DNA of 64,000 nt, taken from contig NZ_ATSX01000001.1 in NCBI RefSeq assembly GCF_000527695.1, forward strand, positions 1,426,001-1,490,000. The letters run 5' to 3'. How positions within the stretch are numbered: the first letter of the stretch is position 1; each line of letters begins with the position of its first letter. The notes under the pieces are model-generated. The model was not told the DNA's origin, did no database searches, and saw only the letters and a list, made by a program, of their open reading frames with translations. The DNA is from Commensalibacter papalotli (ex Servin-Garciduenas et al. 2014) (GTDB lineage: Bacteria > Pseudomonadota > Alphaproteobacteria > Acetobacterales > Acetobacteraceae). The translations under genes were made by a program, and so were the position numbers. This document shows positions 55,799 through 64,000 of the stretch, in pieces.

Positions 55799-56117
55799 AT
55801 TTTGGCATACGTAAAATTAAATACTGCCAAAACTAACGCCATAACTGCGTTTACATTATCCAAATAACAATCCTGTTTTATATGAAAGAAGCGTCAAAAT
55901 GCGCCAAAAGAAAACCTCTACTCAAGTCACAGCCAAAAATCTTATGAATGATTTATTATATATTATTTTTTAACCGTATAAATCATTATAGTAATTCTAT
56001 AAGAGAAACACAGGTAATTTACTCAAATTTAAACCAAGTGCATTTAAGATAAAAGGAGTACAAGCTCCCCTTACCTCTGTTATCACACAGCAGATAAATG
56101 GGGAGCTTTTTTAAATT
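55799..56117. other. Intergenic region with an orphan + strand hairpin
   Basis: No gene is supported. An inverted repeat TTTTGGCA (55800-55807)/TGCCAAAA (55825-55832) lies at one end and a strong hairpin with T-run at the other (listed separately). The + strand between them could encode a small RNA. Confidence 0.4.
56062..56112 (+). terminator. Orphan terminator-like hairpin
   Basis: AAGCTCCCC (56062-56070) pairs with GGGGAGCTT (56100-56108) and is followed by a T-run on the + strand. The nearest + gene already has its own terminator at 55772, and serS runs the other way; read on the minus strand the hairpin lacks a good T-run, so it may end an unannotated + transcript or weakly terminate serS. 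Confidence 0.6.
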
Positions 56118-57398
56118 CTAGCCGATTTTCTCAATGCCACCCATATATGGACGCAACACTTCTGGAACGGTAATGCTGCCATCTGCGTTTTGGTAATTTT
56201 CCATCACAGCAACCAACGCACGCCCCACTGCAACGCCAGAGCCATTTAAGGTATGCACGAATTCAGGGGAAACTTTTTTACCTTCCTCTGCTTTTGGACG
56301 GAAACGGGCATTCATACGACGGGCTTGAAATGCGTTTGTATTCGAACACGAAGAAATCTCACGCCAAGCCTGTTGCCCTGGCAACCAAACCTCTAAATCC
56401 CAAGTTTTCGCTGCACCAAATCCTGTATCTCCAGAACAAAGCAAAATACGACGGTACGGCAATCCCAGCCTTTCCAACACTGTTTCCGCACAACGTGTCA
56501 TGCGTTCGTGTTCGGCTTCACTTTCGTCTGGGGTCGTAATGCTGACCATTTCTACTTTGTAAAACTGATGCTGACGAATTAACCCACGCGTATCTTTTCC
56601 CGCAGCCCCAGCTTCACTTCTGAAACACGCAGACACAGCAGTCCTACGAATAGGCAGTTCTTCCACAGAAATCAATTCACCCGCTTGCATTGCCGTCAAA
56701 GGAACTTCCGCTGTGGGAATCAACCAGCGACCATCGGTTGTACAAAAAGACTGATCGCCAAATTTAGGCAATTTATCCGTATTATACATGGTTTGTTCAT
56801 TGACCAACAAAGGAACAATATGCTCTTCATAGCCATGCTCACCCGTGTGTAAATCCAACATAAACTGACTTAACGCACGATCCAAACGTGCCAGTGCCCC
56901 TTTTAAAATACTAAACCGCGCGCCAGAAAGTTTAGAAGCCACAGTAAAATCCATCATGCCTAGTTTTTCACCAAGGTCAAAATGTTGTAGAGGCGTAAAG
57001 CCTAAATCTTTGGGCTCCCCCCACTGATGAATAACAATATTATCATTCTCATCCGCACCCACAGGAACTTCCTGTGCTAAACGGTTTGGAAGGCTGGCAA
57101 GAATTTCAAAAATTTTCGCATCCAACGCATCTGCTTTGCTTTGAATGATTTCCAACTCTGTGCGCAATGTGATTGCTTGGGCTTCTAGGTCAGCACTATC
57201 TTGTTTATCACGTTTTAACTGTCCAATTTGCTTGGATAAGTTGTTACGATCTGCTTGCTTAGTATGAAGCTCATTTAACAAAACACGGCGTTCTTCGTCA
57301 TAAGAAAGCAATTCTTGACTGACGGGAGGTAACCCTCGACGTGCTAAATCCTGATCAAAAGCCGTTGGGTCAGCGCGCAGCGCACGAAAATCATGCAT
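56118..57398 (-). CDS. serS: Seryl-tRNA synthetase
   Basis: The 426-residue class II synthetase (EC 6.1.1.11) has the N-terminal coiled-coil arm (about residues 28-105). Motif 2 is seen in [43 protein letters not shown] and motif 3 in [19 protein letters not shown], with [19 protein letters not shown] between. Its start codon shares one base with the tatC stop. It is last in the dgt-argS-...-serS operon. Confidence 0.98.
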   Translation of the reverse strand: MHDFRALRADPTAFDQDLARRGLPPVSQELLSYDEERRVLLNELHTKQADRNNLSKQIGQLKRDKQDSADLEAQAITLRTELEIIQSKADALDAKIFEILASLPNRLAQEVPVGADENDNIVIHQWGEPKDLGFTPLQHFDLGEKLGMMDFTVASKLSGARFSILKGALARLDRALSQFMLDLHTGEHGYEEHIVPLLVNEQTMYNTDKLPKFGDQSFCTTDGRWLIPTAEVPLTAMQAGELISVEELPIRRTAVSACFRSEAGAAGKDTRGLIRQHQFYKVEMVSITTPDESEAEHERMTRCAETVLERLGLPYRRILLCSGDTGFGAAKTWDLEVWLPGQQAWREISSCSNTNAFQARRMNARFRPKAEEGKKVSPEFVHTLNGSGVAVGRALVAVMENYQNADGSITVPEVLRPYMGGIEKIG

Positions 57399-58195
57399 TA
57401 TTCATCCTCCTCTGAGTGTTTTGGCTCTACTAAACGAGCGGAAAATATAGAAACTTCATATAAAATAATTAGCGGAATCGCCAATGAAACTTGAGTAATT
57501 ACATCAGGCGGGGTCAAAACAGCCGCAATGATAAATGCAATCACATAGGCGTATCTTCTGAACTTTTTTAATTTTTGAGATGTAACAAATCCTACTTTAG
57601 CCATCAAGGTCAATAGTACAGGCAATTCAAATGCAATGCCAAAGGCCAAGATCAATCGTGTCACTAAACTAAGATACTCCGAGACTTTAGCTTGTAATTC
57701 AATATGCATTGCTGCATTCCCTGAACCACTTACTTGAAACGATAAAAAGAACTTCCAAGCCAAAGGAAAAACAAAGAAATAAGCAAGGCTAGCCCCAAGC
57801 AAGAATAAAATCGGCGTTGCAATTAAAAAAGGAGCAAAAACTTTCTTTTCTTTTTTATATAATCCTGGCGCAATATAAACCCATGCTTGAATAGCAATCA
57901 TCGGAAAAGATAGAAAAGTAGCGCCAAAAAATGCGACTTTGATATAAGTAAAAAAAGCTTCATACAAAGCAGTATAAATCATTTGTGGTTGTTGGCCATC
58001 TGCACGCATTGCACTTTCTAAAGGATGTGCCAAAAACAAATAAATTTCTTGGGAAAAATGATAACAAATCGCAAAAGTCACTAAAAACGTCCCAATACAC
58101 CACATCAAGCGACGGCGCAGTTCAACGAAATGCTCCATCAAAGGCATGGCTTTGTCGTTTAATCCTTCTGCTTGCTCTTGATCGCTCATAACCAT
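57398..58195 (-). CDS. tatC: Twin-arginine translocase subunit TatC
   Basis: The 265-residue protein has six membrane helices and the TatC marks: [23 protein letters not shown] at the start with the signal-peptide binding Glu, the [25 protein letters not shown] loop, [14 protein letters not shown] and [21 protein letters not shown]. With TatB it recognises twin-arginine signal peptides of folded exported proteins. It overlaps tatB by 10 bases. tatA is not adjacent. Confidence 0.98.
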   Translation of the reverse strand: MVMSDQEQAEGLNDKAMPLMEHFVELRRRLMWCIGTFLVTFAICYHFSQEIYLFLAHPLESAMRADGQQPQMIYTALYEAFFTYIKVAFFGATFLSFPMIAIQAWVYIAPGLYKKEKKVFAPFLIATPILFLLGASLAYFFVFPLAWKFFLSFQVSGSGNAAMHIELQAKVSEYLSLVTRLILAFGIAFELPVLLTLMAKVGFVTSQKLKKFRRYAYVIAFIIAAVLTPPDVITQVSLAIPLIILYEVSIFSARLVEPKHSEEDE

Positions 58196-58746
58196 CTCTG
58201 TTCTTTGTATTTGGAAATATGCGGTGGAATCATCGCAGGGGATGGTGGGGCTGCTCGCCTTACCTGTACTCTTTGTGCGACAGATGGGGGAAAGAATACT
58301 GGGGCTGGATCAGATTTTTCCAATGCTTCGTAATCAATATTTTCTTCTTTTTGCCAATCATCGTGAATGTCCTCAATCGTGCCTGGGATAGGTTTTATTT
58401 CCCCTTGAGCAACTTCTGAATAATCCGTGGCGGGAGAGCTCATCGCAGTTTCAGAAAAAGGAGAATCTCGTAATGTATTTTGCAAAGAACCATCCCGATC
58501 AATAGCGTTTAAAATGGCCCCTTTAACATTTAAATTTCGAAGTTGTAATAACTGATTTTTGGCTTCTTTTAAGTCAGGATCTTTAATAACCTCATCCACT
58601 TGGCTGTGAAATTCACTTGCCATTTTACGACATTTCTTGATCATATCAGAAAGCCACTTTAATATTTTGGGAAAATCTTTTGGGCCAATAAAAACCATAC
58701 TGACCACACCAATCAATAAGATCTCTGCCCAGGAAAAACCAAACAT
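58186..58746 (-). CDS. tatB: Twin-arginine translocase subunit TatB
   Basis: The 186-residue protein has the short N-terminal helix with FGFSWAEILLIGVVSMVFIGPKDFPKIL, the Glu at position 8 and Gly-Pro hinge typical of TatB. An amphipathic helix and a long poorly conserved Pro/Ala-rich tail follow. It is 100 bases downstream of scpB on the same strand and overlaps tatC. Confidence 0.95.
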   Translation of the reverse strand: MFGFSWAEILLIGVVSMVFIGPKDFPKILKWLSDMIKKCRKMASEFHSQVDEVIKDPDLKEAKNQLLQLRNLNVKGAILNAIDRDGSLQNTLRDSPFSETAMSSPATDYSEVAQGEIKPIPGTIEDIHDDWQKEENIDYEALEKSDPAPVFFPPSVAQRVQVRRAAPPSPAMIPPHISKYKEQRWL

Positions 58747-58846
58747 CGTTTCTTTCGACCCCTTAACCCATCCATTTCATCGTGATGAAATCTCTTACCC
58801 TTATTCTTCTATACGGTTTCTGATCAGAAAATCCAAAAGAATTCGA

Positions 58847-59419
58847 TCAATCTTGTGAAGTTTGATAGGGAATATCTGCAAATAGCTCTTCTTTCTTCGG
58901 TAAGTCACTCAATTCATTTAATCCTAAATAGCTCAAAAACTCTTGTGTTGTGCCCCACAAGGTTGGACGACCAGGCACTTGTTTGTGTCCACAGGGTTTA
59001 ACCAAAGCACTTTCTAATAAACTATCCAAAATATTTTGACCCAAACTTACACCACGAATATGTTCTATGTCCGCACGCGTACATGGTTGATGATAAGCAA
59101 TAATGGATAGAGTCTCCATTGCAGCTCTTGATAATCTCTTAGGTTTATTAATTACTTTTACCAAAAATGGCGCATATTCTTGGGCTGTACGAAACTGCCA
59201 CCCTCCTGCTATCTGATATAACCGAAAACCTTTATTGGCATAATCTTGTTGTAAACGCCCCAACAATAGTCGCAGCTCAACTGAAAACTCTGTCATATCA
59301 TCAGCAGAAATTCCATTTTTTTTCAAAAGCTCAATCATTATTTTCTCTGTTACTGGTTCTGATTGAGAAAAAATAAAAGCTTCAAGAATTTCTTTATATT
59401 GCGTAGGGATTAGGCTCAT
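58847..59419 (-). CDS. scpB: Segregation and condensation protein B
   Basis: The 190-residue winged-helix protein of the SMC-ScpAB condensin complex has the two WHD parts, with RAAMETLSIIAYHQPCTRADIEHIRGVSLGQNILDSLLE in the second as the family signature and GRPTLWGTTQEFLSYLGL near the end. Start overlaps the scpA stop (ATGA), so coupling is likely. Confidence 0.96.
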   Translation of the reverse strand: MSLIPTQYKEILEAFIFSQSEPVTEKIMIELLKKNGISADDMTEFSVELRLLLGRLQQDYANKGFRLYQIAGGWQFRTAQEYAPFLVKVINKPKRLSRAAMETLSIIAYHQPCTRADIEHIRGVSLGQNILDSLLESALVKPCGHKQVPGRPTLWGTTQEFLSYLGLNELSDLPKKEELFADIPYQTSQD

Positions 59420-60255
59420 GATTCGTTTTCTTTTTCAATTATGGAATTTGTTTCATATTTCCTAAGTTGAATCCGACCAAATTGTTCCTGTTGATTCAAT
59501 TGTATTTGTCCATCTTTTGCTAATTCTAACCCAGCCAATAACGTTCCACTCCAAGCAGCTTTAACTTGGCGAGAAACCATTTCTGGCGTCGTATCATTTT
59601 GTTGCAAAGATGTATAACTAGGCAAAAATGCATCCAATACATGCCAACCAGGCACATGACTTTGCCCCAAAAGCCGTTTTAACCGAGATAATGCATCACG
59701 CACTGTCCAAAAGTTAAAAGATCGCAATCGCCACGCTTTCTTTTTTGACTTTCTACGCGCAACCCCTACATAAGCACCCATAAAACGCGAAATATCTAAA
59801 ACAACGCCAGAAGTATCAATTTCAGTATGGTTTTCATAAAACCCACGAACAAAAACTTCACTGCCCAACAAAGGGCGCTCACTCATCCATTTAGCTACCT
59901 GATTAATACGTTCAAGCTCTTCTAAACGTTCTTGCAAGATATCAACCGCTTGTTCTGTCTCCTCACCTTCGACAGGTTTTTCAGGAAGTAACAAACAAGA
60001 TTTTAACCATGCCAACCAAGCCGCCATTACCAACCAATCTGCAGCCAATTCTAAACGAATTTTTCGTGCAGATTCAATAATTTCTAAATATTGCTCAACG
60101 AGTTGTAAAATAGAAATTTTCGCAAGATCGACTTTTTGTGTTCGCGCCAGTTGTAACAACAGATCCAAAGGCCCTTCAAAGCCATCTAGATGTACAACAA
60201 AGGATTCAGTTTCCTGAATCCTTTGTTCCAATTCGATATCAACCAATTCTGACAT
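59416..60255 (-). CDS. scpA: Segregation and condensation protein A
   Basis: The 279-residue kleisin has the conserved FEGPLDLLLQLARTQKVDLAKISILQLVEQYLEII at the SMC-binding end, ADWLVMAAWLAWLKSCLLLP in the middle and a C-terminal winged-helix part (MVSRQVKAAWSGTLLAGLELAKDGQI). It connects SMC heads with ScpB. It is between the SPOR gene (15 bases apart) and scpB. In many relatives nagZ lies between SPOR and scpA; it is absent here. Confidence 0.96.
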   Translation of the reverse strand: MSELVDIELEQRIQETESFVVHLDGFEGPLDLLLQLARTQKVDLAKISILQLVEQYLEIIESARKIRLELAADWLVMAAWLAWLKSCLLLPEKPVEGEETEQAVDILQERLEELERINQVAKWMSERPLLGSEVFVRGFYENHTEIDTSGVVLDISRFMGAYVGVARRKSKKKAWRLRSFNFWTVRDALSRLKRLLGQSHVPGWHVLDAFLPSYTSLQQNDTTPEMVSRQVKAAWSGTLLAGLELAKDGQIQLNQQEQFGRIQLRKYETNSIIEKENES

Positions 60256-60270
60256 CAGCCAATAAAATCA

Positions 60271-61287
60271 TTAATATGCAATAGTACAAGCAACACCTTT
60301 TGCTTTTAACTGAGCACAAACGCTGCTGACTTGTGCTTTTGAAGTCAATCCTTTAACACGCAAACGATAAACAGCACTTCCATTTACTTCGGCTTTTTGA
60401 ATAGAAGGAGAATATTTTCCCAAGATTTCAGGTGCTTTTTTCTTCAATGTTTGCCATTGTTGTTGTGCTGCATCATGAGATTTCAAAGATGCTAATTGCA
60501 AGCCAAATTTACCAGATGAAGCCTGATGAGCCTCGGCTTTTTTGGTTGTTTTTTTAGGCTCTACTTTCTTAGGTTCAGCTTTTTTAGGCTCTGTTGCACG
60601 ATGGGTTTGTTGATGTTTAGGATGCGCTGTATGCTTTGGAGTTTCCTCGGCCCCCTCATTACTTCCCCCTATATTAGATGAAGCTGATGGCACCGTTGTT
60701 GTATTATTGCTCGAATGCGTTTCAGATGGTGCTGTTGCGGTAGGTGGTGTAGGACGATTATACTGATCTGCCAATGCTTGAGGATTTGCTTGTTCTGGCC
60801 CCGATGCTAACCCTGGTTGTCCATTTGGTGCGCCACCATTATTTAAAGCATTCTCACCAATTCCCATACCAATAGTTTCAACATTTCCTGTGCTAACTGG
60901 TTTTACCTTGGCGACCTCTGCAGGAGGTTCAAAAACAGGAACTCCTTTATTTGATGAATTCAAGAACATCCACCCACCAATAAAGATCACCAATATTGCG
61001 CCAACGCCCCCAGCAGCATAAGCTAAACGGCGTGTTGCATTCCCATCGCTACTTCCACCACCAAAAGCATTCATAAATCCAAAACGTAATGGTTTTCTGC
61101 GATCATAATCTTGATCACCGTAGTCTTCTTCATCCTCATCATCATGATATCGGGACGTCATACGTTCACGATCATTATAAACACGTTGATCAGGATGAGG
61201 AGAGCGATTATTTCCCCCATCATCCAAAGAATCTTCATCAAAAAAAGACTTTCTTTTTGAAGGGTCTGGTGAATTTGGATCTATCAT
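60271..61287 (-). CDS. SPOR-domain cell-envelope protein
   Basis: The 338-residue protein has an acidic, Arg/Asp-rich cytoplasmic part (about residues 1-85). One membrane helix follows (LAYAAGGVGAILVIFIGGWMFL), then a Pro/Asn/Thr linker with a Lys/Glu/Thr-rich stretch (EPKKAEPKKVEPKKTTKKAE), and a SPOR domain at about 255-338. SPOR domains bind denuded septal peptidoglycan. It overlaps argS by 4 bases. The function is probably in division-site cell-wall turnover. Confidence 0.93.
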   Translation of the reverse strand: MIDPNSPDPSKRKSFFDEDSLDDGGNNRSPHPDQRVYNDRERMTSRYHDDEDEEDYGDQDYDRRKPLRFGFMNAFGGGSSDGNATRRLAYAAGGVGAILVIFIGGWMFLNSSNKGVPVFEPPAEVAKVKPVSTGNVETIGMGIGENALNNGGAPNGQPGLASGPEQANPQALADQYNRPTPPTATAPSETHSSNNTTTVPSASSNIGGSNEGAEETPKHTAHPKHQQTHRATEPKKAEPKKVEPKKTTKKAEAHQASSGKFGLQLASLKSHDAAQQQWQTLKKKAPEILGKYSPSIQKAEVNGSAVYRLRVKGLTSKAQVSSVCAQLKAKGVACTIAY

Positions 61288-63086
61288 CTCATTTCCTCTA
61301 CTGGTTCAACACCTAAAATCATCATTGCAGAACGAATAACACAAGCTGTAGCTTCTACCAACGCCAATCTTGCTTTTGTTCCTGACAAGTCATCTTCTTG
61401 AATAAATCGTAATGTAGCATCATCTCGTCCTGCATTCCACAGCGCATGAAAATCTGCTGCTACTTCCATTAAATAATAAGCTATACGGTGTGGCTCTCTA
61501 ACCAAAGCTGCACTTTCAACAATTCTGGACCACTGAGCCAACCGACGCATTAATGATAGCTCTGCACTACTTTGTAAGTTCGTTAAAGCTTGCTGAGCCA
61601 ACATAGCGGGCTTAACCGCATCTGCCCCAAGAGTTTCAACCGCTGAGCGCAATACAGAACGACAACGAGCATGCGCATATTGCACATAAAATACAGGATT
61701 ATCCCGTGTTTGTGCAATCACTTGTTCAAGGTCAAAATTCATTTGTGCATCAGACTTACGGGTAAGCATTGTAAATCGCACAGCATCTTTGCCTACTTCA
61801 TCAATCAAATCACGCAGCGTAATAAAAGTTCCAGCACGTTTTGACATCTTAACGACTTCGCCATTACGTACTACACGTACAATTTGACAAAGCACCACTT
61901 CAAAATCAACAGGATTTTGATCGGTTAACGCTTTAATCGCCGCACGCATTCGGGGTACATAGCCCCCATGATCTGCTCCCCAAATGTCGATTAAGATCTT
62001 GGCACCGCGTTCAATTTTATCGTAATGATAGCCAATATCATTGGCAAAATAAGTTGCTGTTCCATCGGACTTACGTAAAGGACGATCAACATCATCCCCA
62101 TACTCTGTTGATTTAAATAAAGTTTGTGGGCGCTGTTCCCAGTCTTCAATGACTTTACCTTTGGGGGGTTCCAGAACACCCGTATAAAGCAAGCCTTTAT
62201 CTGTTAAAATCTTTAATGCTTGATCTGCTTTACCTGAACTTAAAATAGAGCGCTCTGATACGAACACTTCCTGATGTACACCTAACGCGTCCAAATCTTG
62301 ACGAATACTGCTCATCATTTGTTCAAGCACACATTCTTTCACAATATCAAACCAGGTGGGTAAAGGTTGTGCATCTGTACCTTGTAATAAAGCATCACCA
62401 TGTTTTTTAACTAAAACCCGCCCTACTTCAACCAAATAGTCGCCTTGATATTGCAACCCTGATGCCATATAGGTTTTGAATTTTTCTTCGAATGCCTCGG
62501 CTGATAAATCCTGACCCAAAGCTTGTAAATAACGCCAATAAGCAGCCCAAGTTAGCGCCACCACTTGAGTGCCTGCATCATTAATGTAATATTCTTTGGT
62601 AACGTCGAACCCTGCTTTTGCCATTAAATTAGCCAAAACATCACCGACCACAGCTCCCCTGCAATGTCCAACATGCATTGGTCCTGTAGGATTGGCAGAA
62701 ACATATTCAATATTTACCATTGTTCCTTGGCCAATTTGGCTAGCACCAAAAGATTCGCCAGTCTGTAATATCGTCGAAACTAAATTTTGAAAAACAGAAG
62801 CCGTAATCTTTAAATTAACAAACCCAGGACCCGCAGGCTCGGCATATTCTATTCCATCGACTTGTTTTAAATAATCCGCCAACTCCTGAGCAAGTTCCTG
62901 AGGGCGACGTTTAACCGCTTTGGCAATAATCAAAGCCGCGTTGGTCGCCATATCTCCATGAGCAGGATCTTTGGTCGGGGTCAGCTCAACACGTTCCAAT
63001 AACGCTTCGGGTAAATCAGGCACGCTCTGCCGCAAGGCCTGTAATACATATTGGCGGAAGAAAACGTACAGATTATGGTCAATCAT
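61284..63086 (-). CDS. argS: Arginyl-tRNA synthetase
   Basis: The 600-residue class I synthetase (EC 6.1.1.19) has the HIGH motif as HVGH in SANPTGPMHVGHCRGAVVGD, the KMSKR motif in VKMSKRAGTFITLRDLI, the Arg-tRNA N-terminal domain (about residues 1-110), and the DALR anticodon-binding domain from about residue 475. It is downstream of dgt by 100 bases and overlaps the SPOR gene. Confidence 0.98.
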   Translation of the reverse strand: MIDHNLYVFFRQYVLQALRQSVPDLPEALLERVELTPTKDPAHGDMATNAALIIAKAVKRRPQELAQELADYLKQVDGIEYAEPAGPGFVNLKITASVFQNLVSTILQTGESFGASQIGQGTMVNIEYVSANPTGPMHVGHCRGAVVGDVLANLMAKAGFDVTKEYYINDAGTQVVALTWAAYWRYLQALGQDLSAEAFEEKFKTYMASGLQYQGDYLVEVGRVLVKKHGDALLQGTDAQPLPTWFDIVKECVLEQMMSSIRQDLDALGVHQEVFVSERSILSSGKADQALKILTDKGLLYTGVLEPPKGKVIEDWEQRPQTLFKSTEYGDDVDRPLRKSDGTATYFANDIGYHYDKIERGAKILIDIWGADHGGYVPRMRAAIKALTDQNPVDFEVVLCQIVRVVRNGEVVKMSKRAGTFITLRDLIDEVGKDAVRFTMLTRKSDAQMNFDLEQVIAQTRDNPVFYVQYAHARCRSVLRSAVETLGADAVKPAMLAQQALTNLQSSAELSLMRRLAQWSRIVESAALVREPHRIAYYLMEVAADFHALWNAGRDDATLRFIQEDDLSGTKARLALVEATACVIRSAMMILGVEPVEEMR

Positions 63087-63186
63087 ATAAAAACTATCTT
63101 TCTCACAAGCAAGGAAACTTTCTTATCTATTTACCGAACCCTCGGCAAAAAAGCCATTCTAACTTTTAATTTATCGCAGAAAAATT

Positions 63187-64000
63187 TTAAGCCAATATCG
63201 CAAGATCTGTCAGGCGTTGATATTCCTCCATAGCGTAACGATCTGTCATTCCTGCAATATAGTCAACAACAACACGCAATGCACCTGATTTTTGCTTTCT
63301 TTCCTGAGCTTTTTCTAATCGTCTTTGCCATTCTGTTGGCAATAAATCCATATTTTCAGATAATATTGTAAAAAGTTCGCAAACTAACTTTTGTCCCTTT
63401 CGGCTCATTCGATTGACGCGCCAATGATAATAGAGGTTTTTGTACAAAAATTGACGAATCTGTTGATTGGCTTGTCCTACCTCTGGACTGAATTGTACCA
63501 CTCCCATTTGTGCATAGCGAATATCATCTGAATTTTTAGGATTAAGCTCTTTTAAATTTAATAATGTTTGTTTTTTTAAATCACTAACTAATAAGTCAAT
63601 CACCCTCCTAATCATTTCATGACGCAACCGATTATCACGATGCTCTATTACCGTAATGTCTTGCATCACTTTTTGAGCCTTGTACAAGGCCTCACCAACT
63701 ATGGGTAGATCTTTTAACTCATTAAATTGTAATAACCCTGCCCGCAAACCATCATCCAGATCATGACTATGATAGGCTATATCATCCGATATAGACGCAA
63801 TTTGTGCTTCAATAGAGGCATAGCTGGTTATCTCCAAAGGATAATATTGATCATAAGCTTTTAAATAAGGATCAGGATTTAACACTGGGCCATTATGCTT
63901 TGCCAAACCTTCAAGGCTCTCCCATGTTAAATTAAGACCATCGAAAGCTACATAACGTTGTTCTAAACGTGTTACTTGACGCAACGATTGGTCGTTATGA
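63187..64000 (-). CDS. dgt: dGTP triphosphohydrolase-like protein (partial, 5' end outside window)
   Basis: The 3' part of a deoxyguanosinetriphosphate triphosphohydrolase-like HD protein is visible. The frame continues to the window edge, coding HNDQSLRQVTRLEQRY there, so the true start lies beyond 64000; the TTG at 63984 is not the real one. The residues FDGLNLTWESLEGLAKHNGP, ASIEAQIASISDDIAYHSHDLDDGLRAG (Asp of the HD site) and the C-terminal SGALRVVVDYIAGMTDRYAMEEY fit the family. It heads the operon with argS. The substrate might be any dNTP. Confidence 0.93.
   Translation of the reverse strand, partial: HNDQSLRQVTRLEQRYVAFDGLNLTWESLEGLAKHNGPVLNPDPYLKAYDQYYPLEITSYASIEAQIASISDDIAYHSHDLDDGLRAGLLQFNELKDLPIVGEALYKAQKVMQDITVIEHRDNRLRHEMIRRVIDLLVSDLKKQTLLNLKELNPKNSDDIRYAQMGVVQFSPEVGQANQQIRQFLYKNLYYHWRVNRMSRKGQKLVCELFTILSENMDLLPTEWQRRLEKAQERKQKSGALRVVVDYIAGMTDRYAMEEYQRLTDLAILA

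Overview
The window is an AT-rich chromosomal segment of an alphaproteobacterium. Several gene groups fit the Acetobacteraceae: hisZ-purA, a tatB-tatC-serS block next to scpA/scpB, a SPOR protein, argS and dgt, rplM-rpsI, an NDUFAF6-type squalene/phytoene-synthase-fold protein and a fused pabBC. The low GC and the mix of sugar catabolism, acetoin-type metabolism and haem uptake suggest a host-associated acetic acid bacterium of the Commensalibacter type. That assignment is inference from gene content and was not tested.

Layout. 0.1-9.4 kb is accessory: a LysR/old-yellow-enzyme pair, two PACE-family efflux proteins flanking a sugar transporter with their own LysR gene, an unknown protein, and acetolactate decarboxylase followed by two unknown membrane proteins. 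9.5-14.2 kb holds purA, hisZ, serC, tRNA-Leu(CAA) and rpiB. 14.2-25.3 kb is again accessory: a cytoplasmic GH32 fructosidase, a DMT exporter, a GH15-like glycosidase, an SDR, a NylB-like serine hydrolase, a nonsense-interrupted gene, an alanine/glycine symporter, and a Panacea-domain gene coupled to a small two-helix membrane protein (candidate toxin-antitoxin pair). 25.4-28.5 kb has argC, rplM-rpsI, an NmrA-like gene and tRNA-His(GTG).

28.7-29.8 kb carries a DUF4214-like gene split by a G9/C9 tract and cut short by an expanded 10-bp tandem repeat. 30.1-35.3 kb is a haem/iron module: a TonB-dependent receptor, divergent haem oxygenase, and exbB-exbD-tonB, with four Fur-like 7-1-7 palindromes in the shared promoter region. 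35.6-40 kb is a xylose module (xylA, xylose symporter, xylR). Then come a formate/nitrite channel, a single-gene AAA-ATPase/DUF4435 protein resembling a fused PARIS/OLD-type defence protein, an MscS channel, fused pabBC, two secreted 17-residue-repeat paralogues, tyrS, a molbindin and adhE with a tandem operator-like repeat. 52.6-64 kb is mostly housekeeping: squalene/phytoene-synthase-like protein, sodB, yajC, a DUF815 ATPase, then a long minus-strand operon dgt, argS, SPOR, scpA, scpB, tatB, tatC, serS.

The most promising unusual loci are the Panacea pair (24.3-25.3 kb), the AAA-DUF4435 fusion (41.0-42.7 kb), the repeat-switched DUF4214-like gene (28.7-29.8 kb), the near-identical 28-bp element upstream of both PACE genes, and the repeat operator in front of adhE.
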